Source: Xanthostigma xanthostigma | Taxonomy: Eukaryota > Arthropoda > Insecta > Raphidioptera > Raphidiidae | Reading direction: 5' to 3' | NCBI GenBank assembly: GCA_963575645.1 | Contig: OY754464.1 | Span: 30,023,501 to 30,087,500 of the forward strand | Length of the DNA: 64,000 bases | Shown: piece after piece, positions 1-11,251 of the stretch | Layout of the letters: each line of letters opens with the position of its first letter | Numbering within the stretch: position 1 is the first letter of the stretch | The notes under the pieces: model-generated | Told to the model about the DNA's origin: nothing | The model's input: the letters and a program-made list of their open reading frames with translations, nothing else | Databases searched by the model: none | Position numbers and translations under genes: made by a program

Positions 1-107
1 GAATCTTTGATTAACGTCTGATCAGTAGGTACTCTTCAATAAATAAAATTGGTCCATAATTTTATTAGTGTATTTGCCATGCTTTTTTTTCATATGTGTA
101 TGCATTA

Positions 108-755
108 TCTTATATATAAAAATTACGTGTCACGTTGTTTGTCCGTGTTTGTCCGCGATGAACTCCTAAACTACTGAACCGATTTTAAATTTGATTTGCA
201 CACCGTGTGCAATTCGACCCAACTTGAAAGATAGGATAGGTTACATTTCAATTTATAGTCGCAATATTATTTCATTGCAAATTATTTGTCTATTCCTTGA
301 CAGTCATAATTATCTGTTAGCTCCAGGATTGAGTGAATATTCAAAAGATGGCGCAACGAACTTAACAACCATATAAGATGGCGATACCTGTTGACTGGAT
401 TGAGTGAATATTCAATAGATGGCGCAACGAACTTAACAACGATATATCTAGATCGAGGATGTAAAAAAACTGAATATCGTTTAAAACAAATGCTTTTTTT
501 TCGAGCACGACGGCGCAGCCGGAGTGCTCGAAATAGAGCAAGTGTTTTAAAGACCAGTTATCCACGAATACTTAACGTTATTTTTTTCGAGCACGACGGC
601 GCAGCCGGAGTGCTCGACATACACACATATACGCCCATGTATATTTTAAAATAGCTAGCAATTAATAAAATAGATAGATAGATAGATAGATGTTCCAATT
701 AAATTGTTTTATTATTTCACTTTATACGTAGCGAAGCACGTACAGGGCCGCTAGT
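108..755 (+). mobile_element. Non-autonomous Helitron
   Basis: The element starts with TC (TCTTATATATAAAAATTACG), ends with CTAGT, and sits between a 5' A and a 3' T without a target duplication, all as expected for Helitrons. Just before the end is a short hairpin, TACGT-AGCGAAGC-ACGTA. The inside holds no Rep/helicase reading frame. It carries a 74-bp direct duplication (about 322-372 and 396-446), two copies of a GC-rich hairpin block (about 504-534 and 587-618) and a (TAGA)n run near 671-690. The family is repeated at 37503-37815, and a related 3' end lies at 63763. Confidence 0.75.
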
Positions 756-836
756 TATATTATAAATTATAACACTCTGTAAGTGAACCTTAGGTTCTGT
801 GTTAAATGACAATAAATGGTAATACGTCCAACATAT

Positions 837-1472
837 TGTTGCGCTATCCCTGTTGGGATGACTATGGGCTCCACGACAACAACAATGGAAAGCAGATAAA
901 AACCCGATCTTCTTAGAATTGCCTGGAGAATGCAATGCATGTAAGAAAGGTTGAGATGCTTAAAGAACATTCGATAGGCAGGGGACGAAGCTATAAAATG
1001 CGAACGGAGTGGTTGGCTAGTCAGTCAGTTGGTTAGTTGCAGCTTATGTAAGTGAATTACAGACAAGCAGCTGTGTGATATAAATTGTTCAGTGTCGGTA
1101 CAGCAAGACCAAGGTAGCTGCTAAGATAGAAGATAAATGAGCTGTGTAAACCATTGAGTGCAATCATCCAACTCTGGTTCTACATAATTAAATCGTGTGA
1201 ATATAGTTAATAGACAAGTGCGAATAAGTGTACTAGATAAACTTCGGTATGTTTGTGTGTTGTAAATATTTTGTGTACATAATTAGGACTTTATATTCTT
1301 CTGTTACTTAGTTTTTTATTTTATTATTTAGAACTATCAGTTTTGTTTCTGTTAACGTTATTATTACTGTTTGTTAAAGAAGTACGCTTTCGTTGTGTGT
1401 TTAACTGTTTTGTTAAACGTTTATTATTGTAAATAAATAATTTCCATCACGGACTAGAACAGTTTTGTTACA
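837..1472 (+). mobile_element. Solo LTR of an LTR retrotransposon (fossil)
   Basis: A 636-bp TG...CA unit begins TGTTGCGC and ends TTTTGTTACA, flanked by the 4-bp duplication ATAT (833-836 and 1473-1476). A TATA-like box (TATAAAATGCG near 994) and an AATAAA-type signal near 1430 lie in LTR-like positions. No internal coding region is attached on either side, so it is a solo LTR left by recombination. A 4-bp duplication fits Gypsy, but BEL/Pao cannot be excluded. A diverged inverted relative lies at about 5479-6120. Confidence 0.65.
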
Positions 1473-1781
1473 ATATTATTATAAAAGCGAAATGAAGTGG
1501 ATGCGTTAAGTTGATTTTGACAGATTGGATTTAGGTACCTACTTAGGATGTGGTAAAGAGATATTATTATGTAGTTGAAGTGTTAATGTCGGCGTCGCCT
1601 TAGCACCGACACACATTATACGCAGTGGCAGAGAGCACCGCGGCGCGCCGCGTCGTGCTTGGAGCTTGTAATGCGATGGAGTCGCGGGCGTCGTACAGCG
1701 CGTCGTGTCATGAATAATGGAAAAATATACTCTCGATCCGTGGACTGCACCTTATCTACAGGGATGAACAAACGACTATTG

Positions 1782-3105
1782 ACGTCAGTCAAGTTAGCCC
1801 CGTCATTTTGTTTTTTGAAAAAAAAAATGGTTGTGCCGTAATGCGCTCTCGGTGTGCTATTATGTGCCGCGAATAGAAATTTTTTATTCCAAAAATTGTG
1901 ATTGTTACAGCTGAAATTCATATTTCGAAAAAAAGTTTGCCCCGTCATTTTGTCTTTTCAAAATGAAAAAAATTGTAATTTATTGCGCTCAACTTGTGCT
2001 GTCGTGTGCCGTACAGAAAAAAAATTAATTTTCATTTTTAACGCCAAAAAAAATTTTTTTTGAAAAAAAGTTAGCCCCGACATTTTCACTTTTCAAGATA
2101 CAAAAAATCGTACTATATTGTGCTCAACTTGTGCTGTCGTGTGCCGTACAGAAAAAAAAATAATTTTGATTTTTTAAGTAAAAAAAAATTTTTTTTTGAA
2201 AAAAGTTAGCCCCGACATTTTGTCTTTTCAAGATAAAAAAAAAGTATTAATATATTGTGCTCAACTTGTGGTGTCGTGTGCCGTACAGAAAAAAATTAAT
2301 TTTCATTTTTAACGCCAAAAAAAGAATAGAAATCAATTTTATTTTTGGGTGGTACATAATAGCAAAAATTGAGCACAATTCAGCACAATTTTTATTTTTT
2401 TTCAAAAGACAAAATGGTGGGGCTAACTTTGATAATAATGATATTTTCACCTTAAAAATAAACATTTTTTTTCTGTACGATACCCAATAGCAGAAGTTTG
2501 GAACAATACAGCACATTTTTTTAAAAAAGAGAAAATGGTGAGGTAACTTTTTCTCGAAAGTAGGTAATGATTTTTGGTCTTAAAAATAAAAATCATTTTT
2601 TTTTCTTTATGGTACACGACAGCACAAGTTGAGCACAATATATTACAATTTTTTTTATTTCAAAAAGACAAAATGTCAGGGCTCATTTTTTTTCAAAAAA
2701 ATTTTTTTTGGCGTTATAAATGAAAATTAGTTTTTTTTCTGTAGGACGACAGCACAAGTTGAGCGCAATAAATTACAATTTTTTTTATTTTAAAAAGACA
2801 AAATGTTGGGGCTAACTTTTTTTCGGAAAAAAATTTTTTTTTGGCTTTAAAAATAAAAATTAATTTTTTTTCTATACGGCACACGACAGCACAAGTTGAC
2901 AACAAAATAGTACAATTTTTTTTATTTTAAATAGACAAAATGACGGGGCTAACTTTTTTTCGAAAAAAAATTTCAGCTGTAAAAATCACAATTTTTGGAA
3001 TAAAAAATTTTTATTCGCGGCACATAATAGCACACCGAGAGCACATTACGGCACAAGCATTTTCTTTTTCAAAAAACAAAATGATGGGGCTAACTTGACT
3101 GACGT
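1782..3105. mobile_element. FoldBack-like element with tandemly repeated arms
   Basis: The 1324-bp element has perfect outer inverted ends (ACGTCAGTCAAGTTAGCCCC) and a perfect 9-bp target duplication, CGACTATTG (1773-1781 and 3106-3114). Each arm is a tandem array of units of about 130-145 bp. Each unit has a TTAGCCCCGACATTTTGT block, a CTCAACTTGTGCTGTCGTG block and a poly-A/T stretch. The right arm repeats them in reverse complement. There is no transposase frame. Nine-base duplications occur in Mutator-like elements, and both the 9 bp and the repetitive arms recall Drosophila FB elements. The exact superfamily is inference. Confidence 0.75.
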
Positions 3106-3439
3106 CGACTATTGTCCGTACAAATACCTGTTCTGTTTATTATTATATTATTTTTTTAAACTATTAGCTATCAAAAATAATAAAATAAAATTGTTTATAA
3201 AAATTAAACTACTGAACGCATTTCAGAATTTTGAATTTAAATAGGGTTATAATCTGATAGTAAACAAAGTGAATAAAATATAAACCAAAGTGATCCGTCT
3301 AAAATTGCGATCTGTTGAGTTCGAACGCAAGGGCGTAGATGGGAGGGGGGGATAAAAGGGCTCACCAACTATACGAACAATCGAATCTAATTTACCCCGT
3401 TTCAGGACCGATTCAAATGGTAGAACTTAAAAATAAAAT

Positions 3440-4035
3440 GCATGGCGTATTGGAATCGTAGACGAAAATTTATGAGCAAGCTGCTATTGGTTGGGGAGAC
3501 ACTCTGTGAAGAACAGATATTTCGGCTCAATGTGCGGTATTAATAAAACCGAAACACTCGTATCTCTAAACTGTTCGAATAAGTGATGTGTTAAGAACCA
3601 CATGTATTTTAAATCAAAATAATTTAATAAATAATGGACAGCATGGTCTTCTAAGAAACAAATCCAATAGCACCGCAACTTGCAATTCTTGACCGAAATC
3701 TTAAATGCCCTGAACAATGATTTTATTACAGCCGGTATATTTTGCGATTAAAATAAAACGCTCCAGTATGGTGACTGTAGATGACGAGAAACAGTTGAAT
3801 AAACTTGAAAAATATGGAATAACGGGTAACCTAGTGAATCTATTTCGTAGTATTCTAACAAACAGAAAACAATGTGTATTATTAACCTGTAATAATTGTC
3901 AAAGTTGCCACATAAATTAGGAGTGACACAAGGTCATATTTTGGGACCGTTAATGTACGTAAAAGAGTAGAAGACCTTTCTATGATAATAGTCAATATAC
4001 GCAGATGATACGTCAATCACCCTTAAAGCAAAATG
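3440..4035 (+). pseudogene. Decayed LINE reverse transcriptase, central part
   Basis: Conceptual pieces in several frames match a jockey-type LINE reverse transcriptase in the right order: AGIFCD near 3728, KLEKYGITGNLVNLFRSIL then TNRKQCVLL near 3809-3880, LGVTQGHILGPLMY near 3910-3960, and the catalytic-site motif YADDTSIT at about 4003-4026. The frame is broken several times and no start is present. A C-terminal piece of the same type resumes after about 4555; the stretch between them is occupied by another repeat. Low-copy host genes do not contain this motif series. Confidence 0.7.
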
Positions 4036-4044
4036 TATTAAGGC

Positions 4045-4310
4045 CTCTGCAGTCTGCACACGAGGCTGGATTTGCCGCTAGATTCCTTGATAGATTTGAC
4101 TACAAGTTTTCTAGAGCAATTTTTCTTGATTGCTGTTATGTGCTCTCGCTTCACACGAGACGTCTTTTCAAACTTGTTTTGTCGATAGGTTCGGTGCGCT
4201 CGCAGTGATAGAAAAGTAACAACAATAGCGTTTATTGTCTCTGAACAGAACACACACCATAGCACAGTGCTTGTTTGTGGGTATTTGTTCATGTCGCCCA
4301 CGTGACAAGA
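4045..4310 (+). repeat. Dispersed repeat, copy 1 (inserted in the LINE)
   Basis: This stretch is about 80-85% alike by eye to 6965-7215, starting at CTGCACACGAGGCTGGATT and ending around CACGTGACAAGA. It separates two parts of the decayed LINE, so it probably inserted there. It has no coding frame longer than its mirror reads. No clear target duplication or terminal repeat was found, so the family type is unknown. Confidence 0.5.
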
Positions 4311-4554
4311 TACTGTCTCTTGATTGGTTTTTGCTCAGAGCAAGCAGAGAGCCAAGCAAGAAAAATAATCCCTGTTCTAATTTTAAAAGCTATCTTGTGT
4401 GCTAGCATGCGAGCCCGCAGTAACGTCGTTTCCAGCTTCGTATCTAGCCTGCCGGTCAGAAGAAGTCTAAGCAGTGTTTCCAGCCTCGTGTACAGCAGCC
4501 TTTAGTGAACAGCAGGAATTTGCCAAGATACTATAAACAAGCTATTGCACTGAC

Positions 4555-4925
4555 TTAATGCAAACAACCTTCGTTTGAATATCGCTAAAACCAATTACAT
4601 TTACTTAAAGAACCGAATCAATAAACAGGCATTTTTGAACCTATCCATAAATAATAACAAAATATCAAAAGTAACATGTGTAAAATTTGTGGGATTGTAG
4701 CTAGAAAACAGTTTCTTGACTGACAATTTATGCAAAAAACATAAAACGATTTGTTTTGTTTATGCTATTAAGGGTCAGTCAAGTACCCTACATGTACTGT
4801 ATCAATATATTATTATGGCCAGGTTATTCAGTAATGAGTTACTGCATTACTATCTGGGGAAAATCATTTTATTTTTATGTCAAAATTCAAGAACGCAGCC
4901 TGTCTAAGTATAATAGATATAATGA
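4555..4925 (+). pseudogene. Decayed LINE reverse transcriptase, C-terminal part
   Basis: The frame around 4675-4860 reads KFVGL, then LTDNLCKKHKTICFVYAIKG, then a tyrosine-rich stretch ending HYYLG. This follows the usual order at the end of a LINE reverse transcriptase: a K-x-L-G-type segment, then a helix, then a motif of the S-H-x-x-Y-G-I-x-x-W-G type. It is collinear with the piece at 3440-4035 and most likely part of the same insertion. Stops and frame changes make it non-functional. Confidence 0.5.
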
Positions 4926-5470
4926 CAATAACAAGGAATCACTGAAATAATATTTTTTTTATATAGATTTTATTGGCTTTTGTTGAAATAATGATATTAA
5001 ATTATGAAGTAAATTATAAAGAATCAAAAAAATGTGTTCATTTTTATAAAACTACAAAATACTGTGAAGTGTCATTATCGGACCACGACAATTCCATCCT
5101 TGGCATCCTGCTAGTAGATACTTGCACCTGAACTTCGTTTTATATATGTATACATGAGTTTGCTTTGATATTCCATATATAACACATTACCCCGAGGTGT
5201 GAACGGTAAACCGTTTTGATAAATAAAGATGTTAATTCTGTTTTGTGAAACGTATGATTTTTTTAATTAAAGATAAGCATAATTATTATTAAAAAATATA
5301 TATTATATACCTATAACAGCTGAAAGGGCAAAATATAGCAGACCAGTATTTAGGATTGAAAACAATGATACTAATTTTTTCTTAATAGTTGATCCAACAT
5401 TTTTATATAAAATCATGTCATAGGATTTGTTTTGATAGTAACCAGTATTCTTGACTCAATTGTTGCCTGA
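4926..5470. other. AT-rich DNA without recognised feature
   Basis: No conserved frame, terminal repeat or RNA signature was seen here. A short stretch near 5070-5230 looks like ordinary unique or old repeat sequence. Confidence 0.4.
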
Positions 5471-5478
5471 CAAAGATA

Positions 5479-6120
5479 TTGTAACAAAACTGTTCTAATC
5501 CGTGGTGGAAAATGTTTATTTACAATAGTAAAACGTTAACGAAACAATTAAACAAACTAAAAAGTACTTCTCTATAGCGTAACAGAAACAAAACAACAGT
5601 TCTAATTGATAAAATAATAGAATCAGTAATGAAAAATACAAAGTCACTATATACAACTGTATGCACAAGATTATTTACAACACAGGAGCACACCAAAATT
5701 TATCTAGCACAGTATTTATTAACTATATACAGTTCTATTTATTTCGTACACTATTATTTAGACAGTTCATTTATTTATTTATATCAGCAGTTGCCTCAAC
5801 TGTTCACTGCCTGTTAATTAATTATTTATGTCGATTGTTCACTCCATGAAACACAATGTATCACTCCACTAAGCTATCCCATGGTTTATATAGGCGCTCG
5901 ATAGTTCTTTCCTTTGTTGCTTTCATTGTTGTCTGAAATTTGGCAACAAAGCCCTTTTTAACTACGCATATTGTTGAAACAATCAAGCCGATTGTTGTCT
6001 CCCACAGCAATCGGTGTGTCTTTGTTAGAATGCCGAGTCGATTGTAGTTAGACAACAACGTGTCTTTGTTAAAATGACGAGTCGATTATTGTCTCACGAA
6101 CTTTTTTGTGTTCTCAACGG
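5479..6120 (-). mobile_element. Second, diverged LTR (fossil), reverse orientation
   Basis: Positions 5479-5600 are the reverse complement of the 3' end of the solo LTR at 837-1472, including the TGTAACAAAACTG terminus. On the minus strand a TATA-like box (TATAAACC near 5890) lies upstream, as expected for an LTR promoter. The U3-like part contains diverged tandem blocks around a GACAACAA/CGACTCG theme at about 5970-6110. The 5' end and the target duplication could not be fixed. It appears old or from a sister family, because only the 3' portion aligns well. Confidence 0.5.
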
Positions 6121-6960
6121 AGAGTATTATACTTTAAGTCTGGGTATTAACTATCGTCTATTAGTAGACATTGTGTCATAAAAATGGGTTTGGCATTTGT
6201 TAAATTATTGAGTGGCAGCAAACGATCTAAAAAAACTGTTCGCTAATTTGTTCATTAGGTGTTCGTTTGTACTATTACGATTACTGCAAGACCGTTTAAA
6301 TTATACTAAAATTTTAAAAATCAAATTATATTTCCAAACGCCGTGTGTCCTATCCAGTAATACGACGTTGTGAGCAATATCTTAAATTCTTGCTAGCGCA
6401 TTTTCTTATTTTGTATGTTGTTTTCGGTAATCCGGCACATCCTGGTCTGATTTATATCGGAGTAGTCATTTTATAATATAAAGATATATCTATAGACACT
6501 ATATAGGTAGCATATTATGTCTAAATAAATAGAAAAAAGACTAATAAATTGCAAAGGCTTACTCATCTTTCATAATAAAATTGATCAATTAATCAAATAG
6601 GTTTATTATTGCCAATAAACAAAAGTGGACATGTCACTATACGTTAACCCTTATTGAAGCAAATACTAAACTATCAAGTCAAGGCATCCAAACACCGCAA
6701 AGGGAAATTGCAATGGGAGATATATAAGTAGAATAAATTAACTAAGTGCCAAACGCGACGACATTTTGTATATACAATCGCAAATTCATACCTATAAAGA
6801 TCATGTTCTTCAAACATGTTTTTTTCCAGAACGACGCGGCTCGTAGAATTATATTGTCAACGAAAAACAGCGGCGGTCCCAAACAATAAAATGAAATAAT
6901 ATCATAGACATTGCGTTCAAAAAGCCAAGTCCGATAAACGTTAGACTTTCACAGTATAAA
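6121..6960. other. AT-rich DNA without recognised feature
   Basis: No gene-like frame, inverted repeat or RNA signature was recognised. Confidence 0.4.
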
Positions 6961-6964
6961 GTTC

Positions 6965-7215
6965 GCTGCACACGAGGCTGGATTTGCCGCTAGATTCCTT
7001 GCTAGATTTGACTACTAGTTTTCTAGCGCTGGTTTTCTTGATTGTTTTTATTTGCTCGCTTCAGACGAGACGTCTTTTCAAGCTTATTTTGCAGGTAAAT
7101 TTTGTGCCTGCGCAGTGATAGAACGGTAACGAAAGCTGGACGTTTATTGTCAGAACACACACCATGACACAGTACTTGTGGGCGTTTGTTCATGTAGCCT
7201 ACGTGGCAAGAACGA
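6965..7215 (+). repeat. Dispersed repeat, copy 2
   Basis: The sequence is homologous to 4045-4310 in the same orientation. It begins CTGCACACGAGGCTGGATTT and runs to CTACGTGGCAAGAACG. It has no coding capacity. Finding two copies 2.9 kb apart shows that this is a dispersed element and not a local duplication of the flanks, which differ. Confidence 0.55.
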
Positions 7216-7366
7216 AATGAACAGTCTAATGTAAAAAGAAAGAAATATAAACATAAAGATAATGAAAACAAAAGTAATACATTGCAATTACTTAGCTCTC
7301 GTTGGATTTTAAGCGTAAATCTTTATGAAATATTATTATAGTAGGTTTACAAAACTTTTTTCTGTC

Positions 7367-7475
7367 ACCCGATAGCGCCACTGGCAAGTAAAGTATGTGT
7401 CATTCTATTGTTAGTACTGCTTATATTTTCGGCCACCTGATGGCGCCACTAGCCAGTGAAGCATTTGTCATCCTC
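7367..7475 (+). repeat. 67-bp direct duplication
   Basis: The block CACCYGATRGCGCCACT plus its continuation AGYATKTGTCATYCT occurs at about 7367 and again at about 7434. The two copies differ at several positions. No function was recognised. Confidence 0.5.
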
Positions 7476-7599
7476 TTTCTATCTTCACTAACTTATAACT
7501 CCCTCTCAACTTCCGTTCGCCTCGCCCGATCACACTTCCGTAAATCTCTCGCCAGGCATTCACCAGCTTACTCCCCAAGTTAAGCGTGCGTAAAGAAGT

Positions 7600-8300
7600 T
7601 TTACTTCAAAAATGATTCCGATTTTATAGAAAATAAAACTTTTAGAAAAGATAGTACATGTAGTGACTTTAATCACTTGCCTAGGCAGCCCTGCGAGAAT
7701 CTGATCCGGCAGCGGGAAACACCACTTTTCATTTTCATTTTGATGTAATTACTACTCCTATAAAGTTAGAGCTTTTGTCAATGTGAAACATCTATTGACT
7801 CGTTACTGCGATTCGTATGCCGTGACGCTCTTTCATGCCGTCATGCCCTGGCGCGTTACTGTAATTCGTATGCCGTGCGTTGTTATATACTGGTAAGCTG
7901 CATTACAGGGTGAAATTTAGTTGCAGGCGTAAGTTACATCCTACCAAAAACATTCTGTAAAAATATTGTCTGAAGACACAAGTAATTCAAGAATTACAAG
8001 GCGCGAAATTCTATAAAATATACCCCGGCGTTATGTTTGAAAATTGTTGTATATTTTTAACGACACTTTGAGCTTAATAATAATAATATAATTTAATTAA
8101 CTTAATCTACGAAAAAAATTACAGTTGAAAATATTGAAACACAGAAAGGAAAAAATCATTTTAATAATTTATTAATAATTAGTCACAACCAACTTTTTTA
8201 TAATTATTACCCTAAATTATTAAAATAATTATATTTCCATTTTGGTACATTTCAATAAAAACTTTCTTTTTATTATTATTTTATTTTTCTTGTAATAACA
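7600..8300. other. No recognised gene; short CGTATGCCGTG repeats
   Basis: A TTCGTATGCCGTG motif occurs twice (near 7811 and 7868) with a GTTACTG neighbour. Otherwise this is AT-rich sequence without gene signals. Confidence 0.35.
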
Positions 8301-8314
8301 TATACTTATCTCTG

Positions 8315-8715
8315 ATGCGCATGCGCCGATTTTTCCCGAAATAAAATGCAAAAATTTCTTGTAAAACAGATAGAATAATAAGCCGCCATGAAAAGTATAC
8401 CATTGTTATATAAAAAACGTTATAGCACATAATATCTCTTGTGCATGCGCCGATTTTCCCCAAAAATAAATTACAAAACTTTCTTGTAAAACAGATAGAA
8501 TAATCAACCGTTATGAAATGTAAAGCATTATTATATAAGAAACAACGTCATAGCCCATATCTCTTTTGCGCATGCGCCGATTTTCCCCAAAAAATTTACA
8601 AAACTTTCATGTAAAAATAGATAAAATAATAAGTCTTTTTAAAAACTATATTATTATTATATAAAACAACATTATAAAAGATATACTCTTTTACGCATGC
8701 GCCGGTGTTCCCAAA
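8315..8715 (+). repeat. Tandem repeat, about 4 units of 120-130 bp
   Basis: Units are marked by CGCATGCGCCGATTTTCCCC at about 8328, 8446, 8568 and 8695. Each is followed by a poly-A-rich stretch, a TGTAAAACAGATAGAATAAT block and a TATTATATAAAA block. Units are diverged, with small indels. A single related unit stands alone at about 13880-14020, so the unit probably comes from a dispersed element that was later amplified here. Confidence 0.65.
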
Positions 8716-8739
8716 AAACAATAGGCCACTTCATATTTG

Positions 8740-9375
8740 CATATCAAACATCCTCCCAAAATTTGCTTTCAATCCACTCATCCGTGGTGTCGGAATGGTG
8801 AGAAATGTCAAAAATGACGTTTGCATCTGTCAAAGTATTATGTTCTAATAATTAGTTATTCAAATTGTTAACTCAGAAGGCGTTGCATTTCACAAATATT
8901 TGAAATGCCATCCGTTTTTGAACAAATGCAACCGTTTTATTTTAAGACAGAACAAACGTAATCTTTATATTACCATATTAAACCGTGCAACAGAGAGAGA
9001 TAACCGAAAGATGTTTGCCATCGATTATATCAAATTGAATTTATTTCTAAATAAATTTGTATAAAAAACCTGTTTTGGCAAATTCTGTTGTACGAAATTT
9101 ATGTAAAATTTTCTCCTCTTTCGTTTAAGACAGGTTTCGAACCGATCTGATTTAAATTGAGTGAGTTATAAGCAAAAAACTTCGTTTTTTCTTTATTGCT
9201 CCCCTCTGGGGTCAAAATTCAAAAATCGGGCGACGTTAGGATTTAAGTTACCCGGAGACGAATTGAACAAAAAAAAGTTTTTTAAAATCGGTTAAGGCGT
9301 TTGGGCTGTACGCTGGATACAAAAAACGTGACTCACAGATTCACAGACAAAGCGAGTACATATAAGGCGCTTTAG
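8740..9375 (-). repeat. Dispersed repeat family A (reverse copy)
   Basis: Several blocks recur elsewhere in the window: the CGTTGCATTTCACAAA block near 8884, a CTCTTTCGTTTAAGACAGG block near 9118, and CCCCTCTGGGGTCAAAATTC near 9203. Related copies lie at 11205-11450 plus 12457-12640, at 32490-32965 and at 43600-44000. There is no coding frame. The end near 9330-9390 resembles the 3' tails of arthropod non-LTR elements, but the class is undetermined. Confidence 0.55.
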
Positions 9376-9393
9376 CTTACGCTAATCGCGCCT

Positions 9394-9848
9394 AAAAAAC
9401 TAGCCAAGTCTCGATGGAGCTGCTTGTTTATCTCTAAAAAGTAATGAAATCTAGGTAAAGTCGTGCCAAGTCTAAGGTTCCTTACTGTGATTTCTTTATT
9501 ATTATAGTTAATGTTGTGTGACTTGGCCGTTGAACATTCTTTATACGTTAGTGGGTACAAGTCAATTTTGTTTACACGTAATGTTATATCTGTTGTAACT
9601 ACCTATGTTAAGTATTATTGAAATACGCAGCTTTATCAAGCCTACAATTGACTGGTTATTGAATCAACGTTTTCCAAGTGGCAATTTTCCATCGTCAATG
9701 GGTAGCGATTCTGGCGACAGATTGGTGCAATAATATATAATAATAAAGAAATCGCAGTAAGAAACCTTAGACTTGGCACGACTTTGTCTAGATTTCATTA
9801 CTTTTTAGAGATAAACAAGCAGCTCCATCGAGACTTGGCTAGTTTTTT
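9394..9848. mobile_element. Foldback MITE with ~115-bp inverted ends
   Basis: The left arm, starting AAAAAACTAGCCAAGTCTCG, is matched in reverse complement by the right arm ending at 9848. The arms share the block that begins TAGCCAAGTCTCGATGGAGC and extends past the AAGAAATC block. A unique loop of about 225 bp lies between them. There is no transposase frame, and no unambiguous target duplication was found. Confidence 0.65.
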
Positions 9849-10094
9849 ACAGAATATTTTTGGTAGGATTTCACTTCTTTTTGTAGAAACGTGGGCATTT
9901 TATTTTATTAGATTTTCTTATTTGACACAGTTTTTTTTCTTTTTAGGTCGATCTCTAATAGTTTGGTTGGGCTCTTGTGTTTTCTAATCAGGGTCACCAG
10001 GTACTCCAGATCTTCGATTATCCTAGTTTTTATAGTTTTCCCTTTATGTGGCCATTAAACCATAACTCTGTACCTAATTTCAGTTCTCTAAGTT

Positions 10095-10320
10095 TATGGG
10101 GAAGTACTAGTTCTATTCTGATGATCATGAGTGAGTGAGTGAGTGTCATAAATGCGAAACTTTGCTTTCGCTTAACTTCGGAACTAAATGACCTACAGAC
10201 TTGAAATTTCGGATTTTAAGTATGTGATTATAGCTTACTGGATGACGAAAATTTCTGCGTTCTGGCCTTATCCAGAGGTTCTCAAATAGGGGCCTGAAAA
10301 TACGGCGAAATGGTTCCAGT
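10095..10320 (+). repeat. Dispersed repeat with GTGAGTGAGTGAG head
   Basis: A GAGTGAGTGAGTGAGTG run is followed by AACTTTGCTTTCGCTTAAC and AATGACCTACAGACTTGAAA, a combination known to me from many insect genomes as the tail of a dispersed repeat. A short related GAGCGAGTGAGTGAATG run occurs at about 62222. It is non-coding here. Confidence 0.45.
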
Positions 10321-10329
10321 AAAGGATGG

Positions 10330-11050
10330 TACGGCAGTGTTTGCTTCGCGCTCGACTTGGCGGGGGCACTGCCGTGCCCCCCGATTACAGAGCGAAATGT
10401 CATTTCAGTTACATGGCCAAAGTTAGTTACTATAGAATTTTGCTTAAATTTATGTTTCACATCTGGCTGGCGTCCCACGATGGCTCATTATTTTTTTGGG
10501 ATTTATGAATTTGTTGGTCGGTAAGAGCCATTCAGGAATATAATATAATATGGTTGCCTTTTTAATTAATAATGATTAAACTGCACTCGGCGTCGGCGCC
10601 TTTGATGTCTTGTCTCCAAGGTTGATTTTTTATAAAGTCAATCCGGCGCATGCGCAAACATAACCTGAATTCGCGCACCCAACCATATGCAAGTTGTTGA
10701 ATGTCTGCATATTAGAGAACAGAACCTGATCTAATAAATTTTTCGTAGCACCACACAATCTTGGTTTTCTTTATAATGAATTCAATTTATTACATTACTG
10801 TATCTGCTTAATGATTTAGAACAACACAGAAATAAACGGTTCTTATCTTTTCTCATCTTTAGGAAATCTAAAGAAACTCAAATTCATATTTTTACACTAT
10901 TTTTTAATTTGCAACAAAAATCAAAGTATTGGTTCTTGTTATATAAACACAACAATTTTACAGCAATTAACAAATAATTACATAATCACAACAAATCAGA
11001 GACGTTAATGTCAGATATTTCGTTGGTCTGTTTTTAATTAAGACAGTTAT
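10330..11050. other. No recognised feature
   Basis: A GC-rich spot (GGCGGGGGCACTGCCGTGCC near 10360) forms a short hairpin. The remainder is AT-rich and without gene signals. Confidence 0.35.
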
Positions 11051-11054
11051 TGTA

Positions 11055-11250
11055 CCTTTTCAGGGTTCCGTGCCCGAAGGGTGCTCAACGAGACCCTATT
11101 ACTAAAAGCCTCCGCTGTCCATCCATCCGTCTGTCTGTCAGCGGGCTCTATCTTAAGAACTGTAATAGGTAGAGAGTTTACATTTTCACAGAGTGTGTAT
11201 TTCAATTGCCGCTGGAACAACAAATAATGAAAACCGCCCAAAACTCCCTA
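11055..11250 (+). repeat. RTE-like retrotransposon 3' tail fragment
   Basis: The sequence GGGTTCCGTGCCCGAAGGGT followed by CGAGACCCTATTACTAA, a run of CTGTCCATCCATCCGTCTGT and GCCGCTGGAACAACAAATA is the typical non-coding tail of an RTE-type repeat seen across insects. The fragment runs directly into a family A repeat at about 11250. Family assignment is from memory of the tail sequence. Confidence 0.5.
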
Positions 11251-11251
11251 A

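Noticed and set aside
1320-1470. Inverted repeat 1320-1470 / 5472-5600 as ends of one 4.6-kb element
   Set aside because: The left copy is bounded by its own ATAT duplication as a solo LTR; the right copy is a separate LTR in reverse orientation.
10146-10478. 110-codon minus-strand frame
   Set aside because: It overlies a dispersed repeat tail and a GC hairpin; no recognisable domain and no splice or start context.
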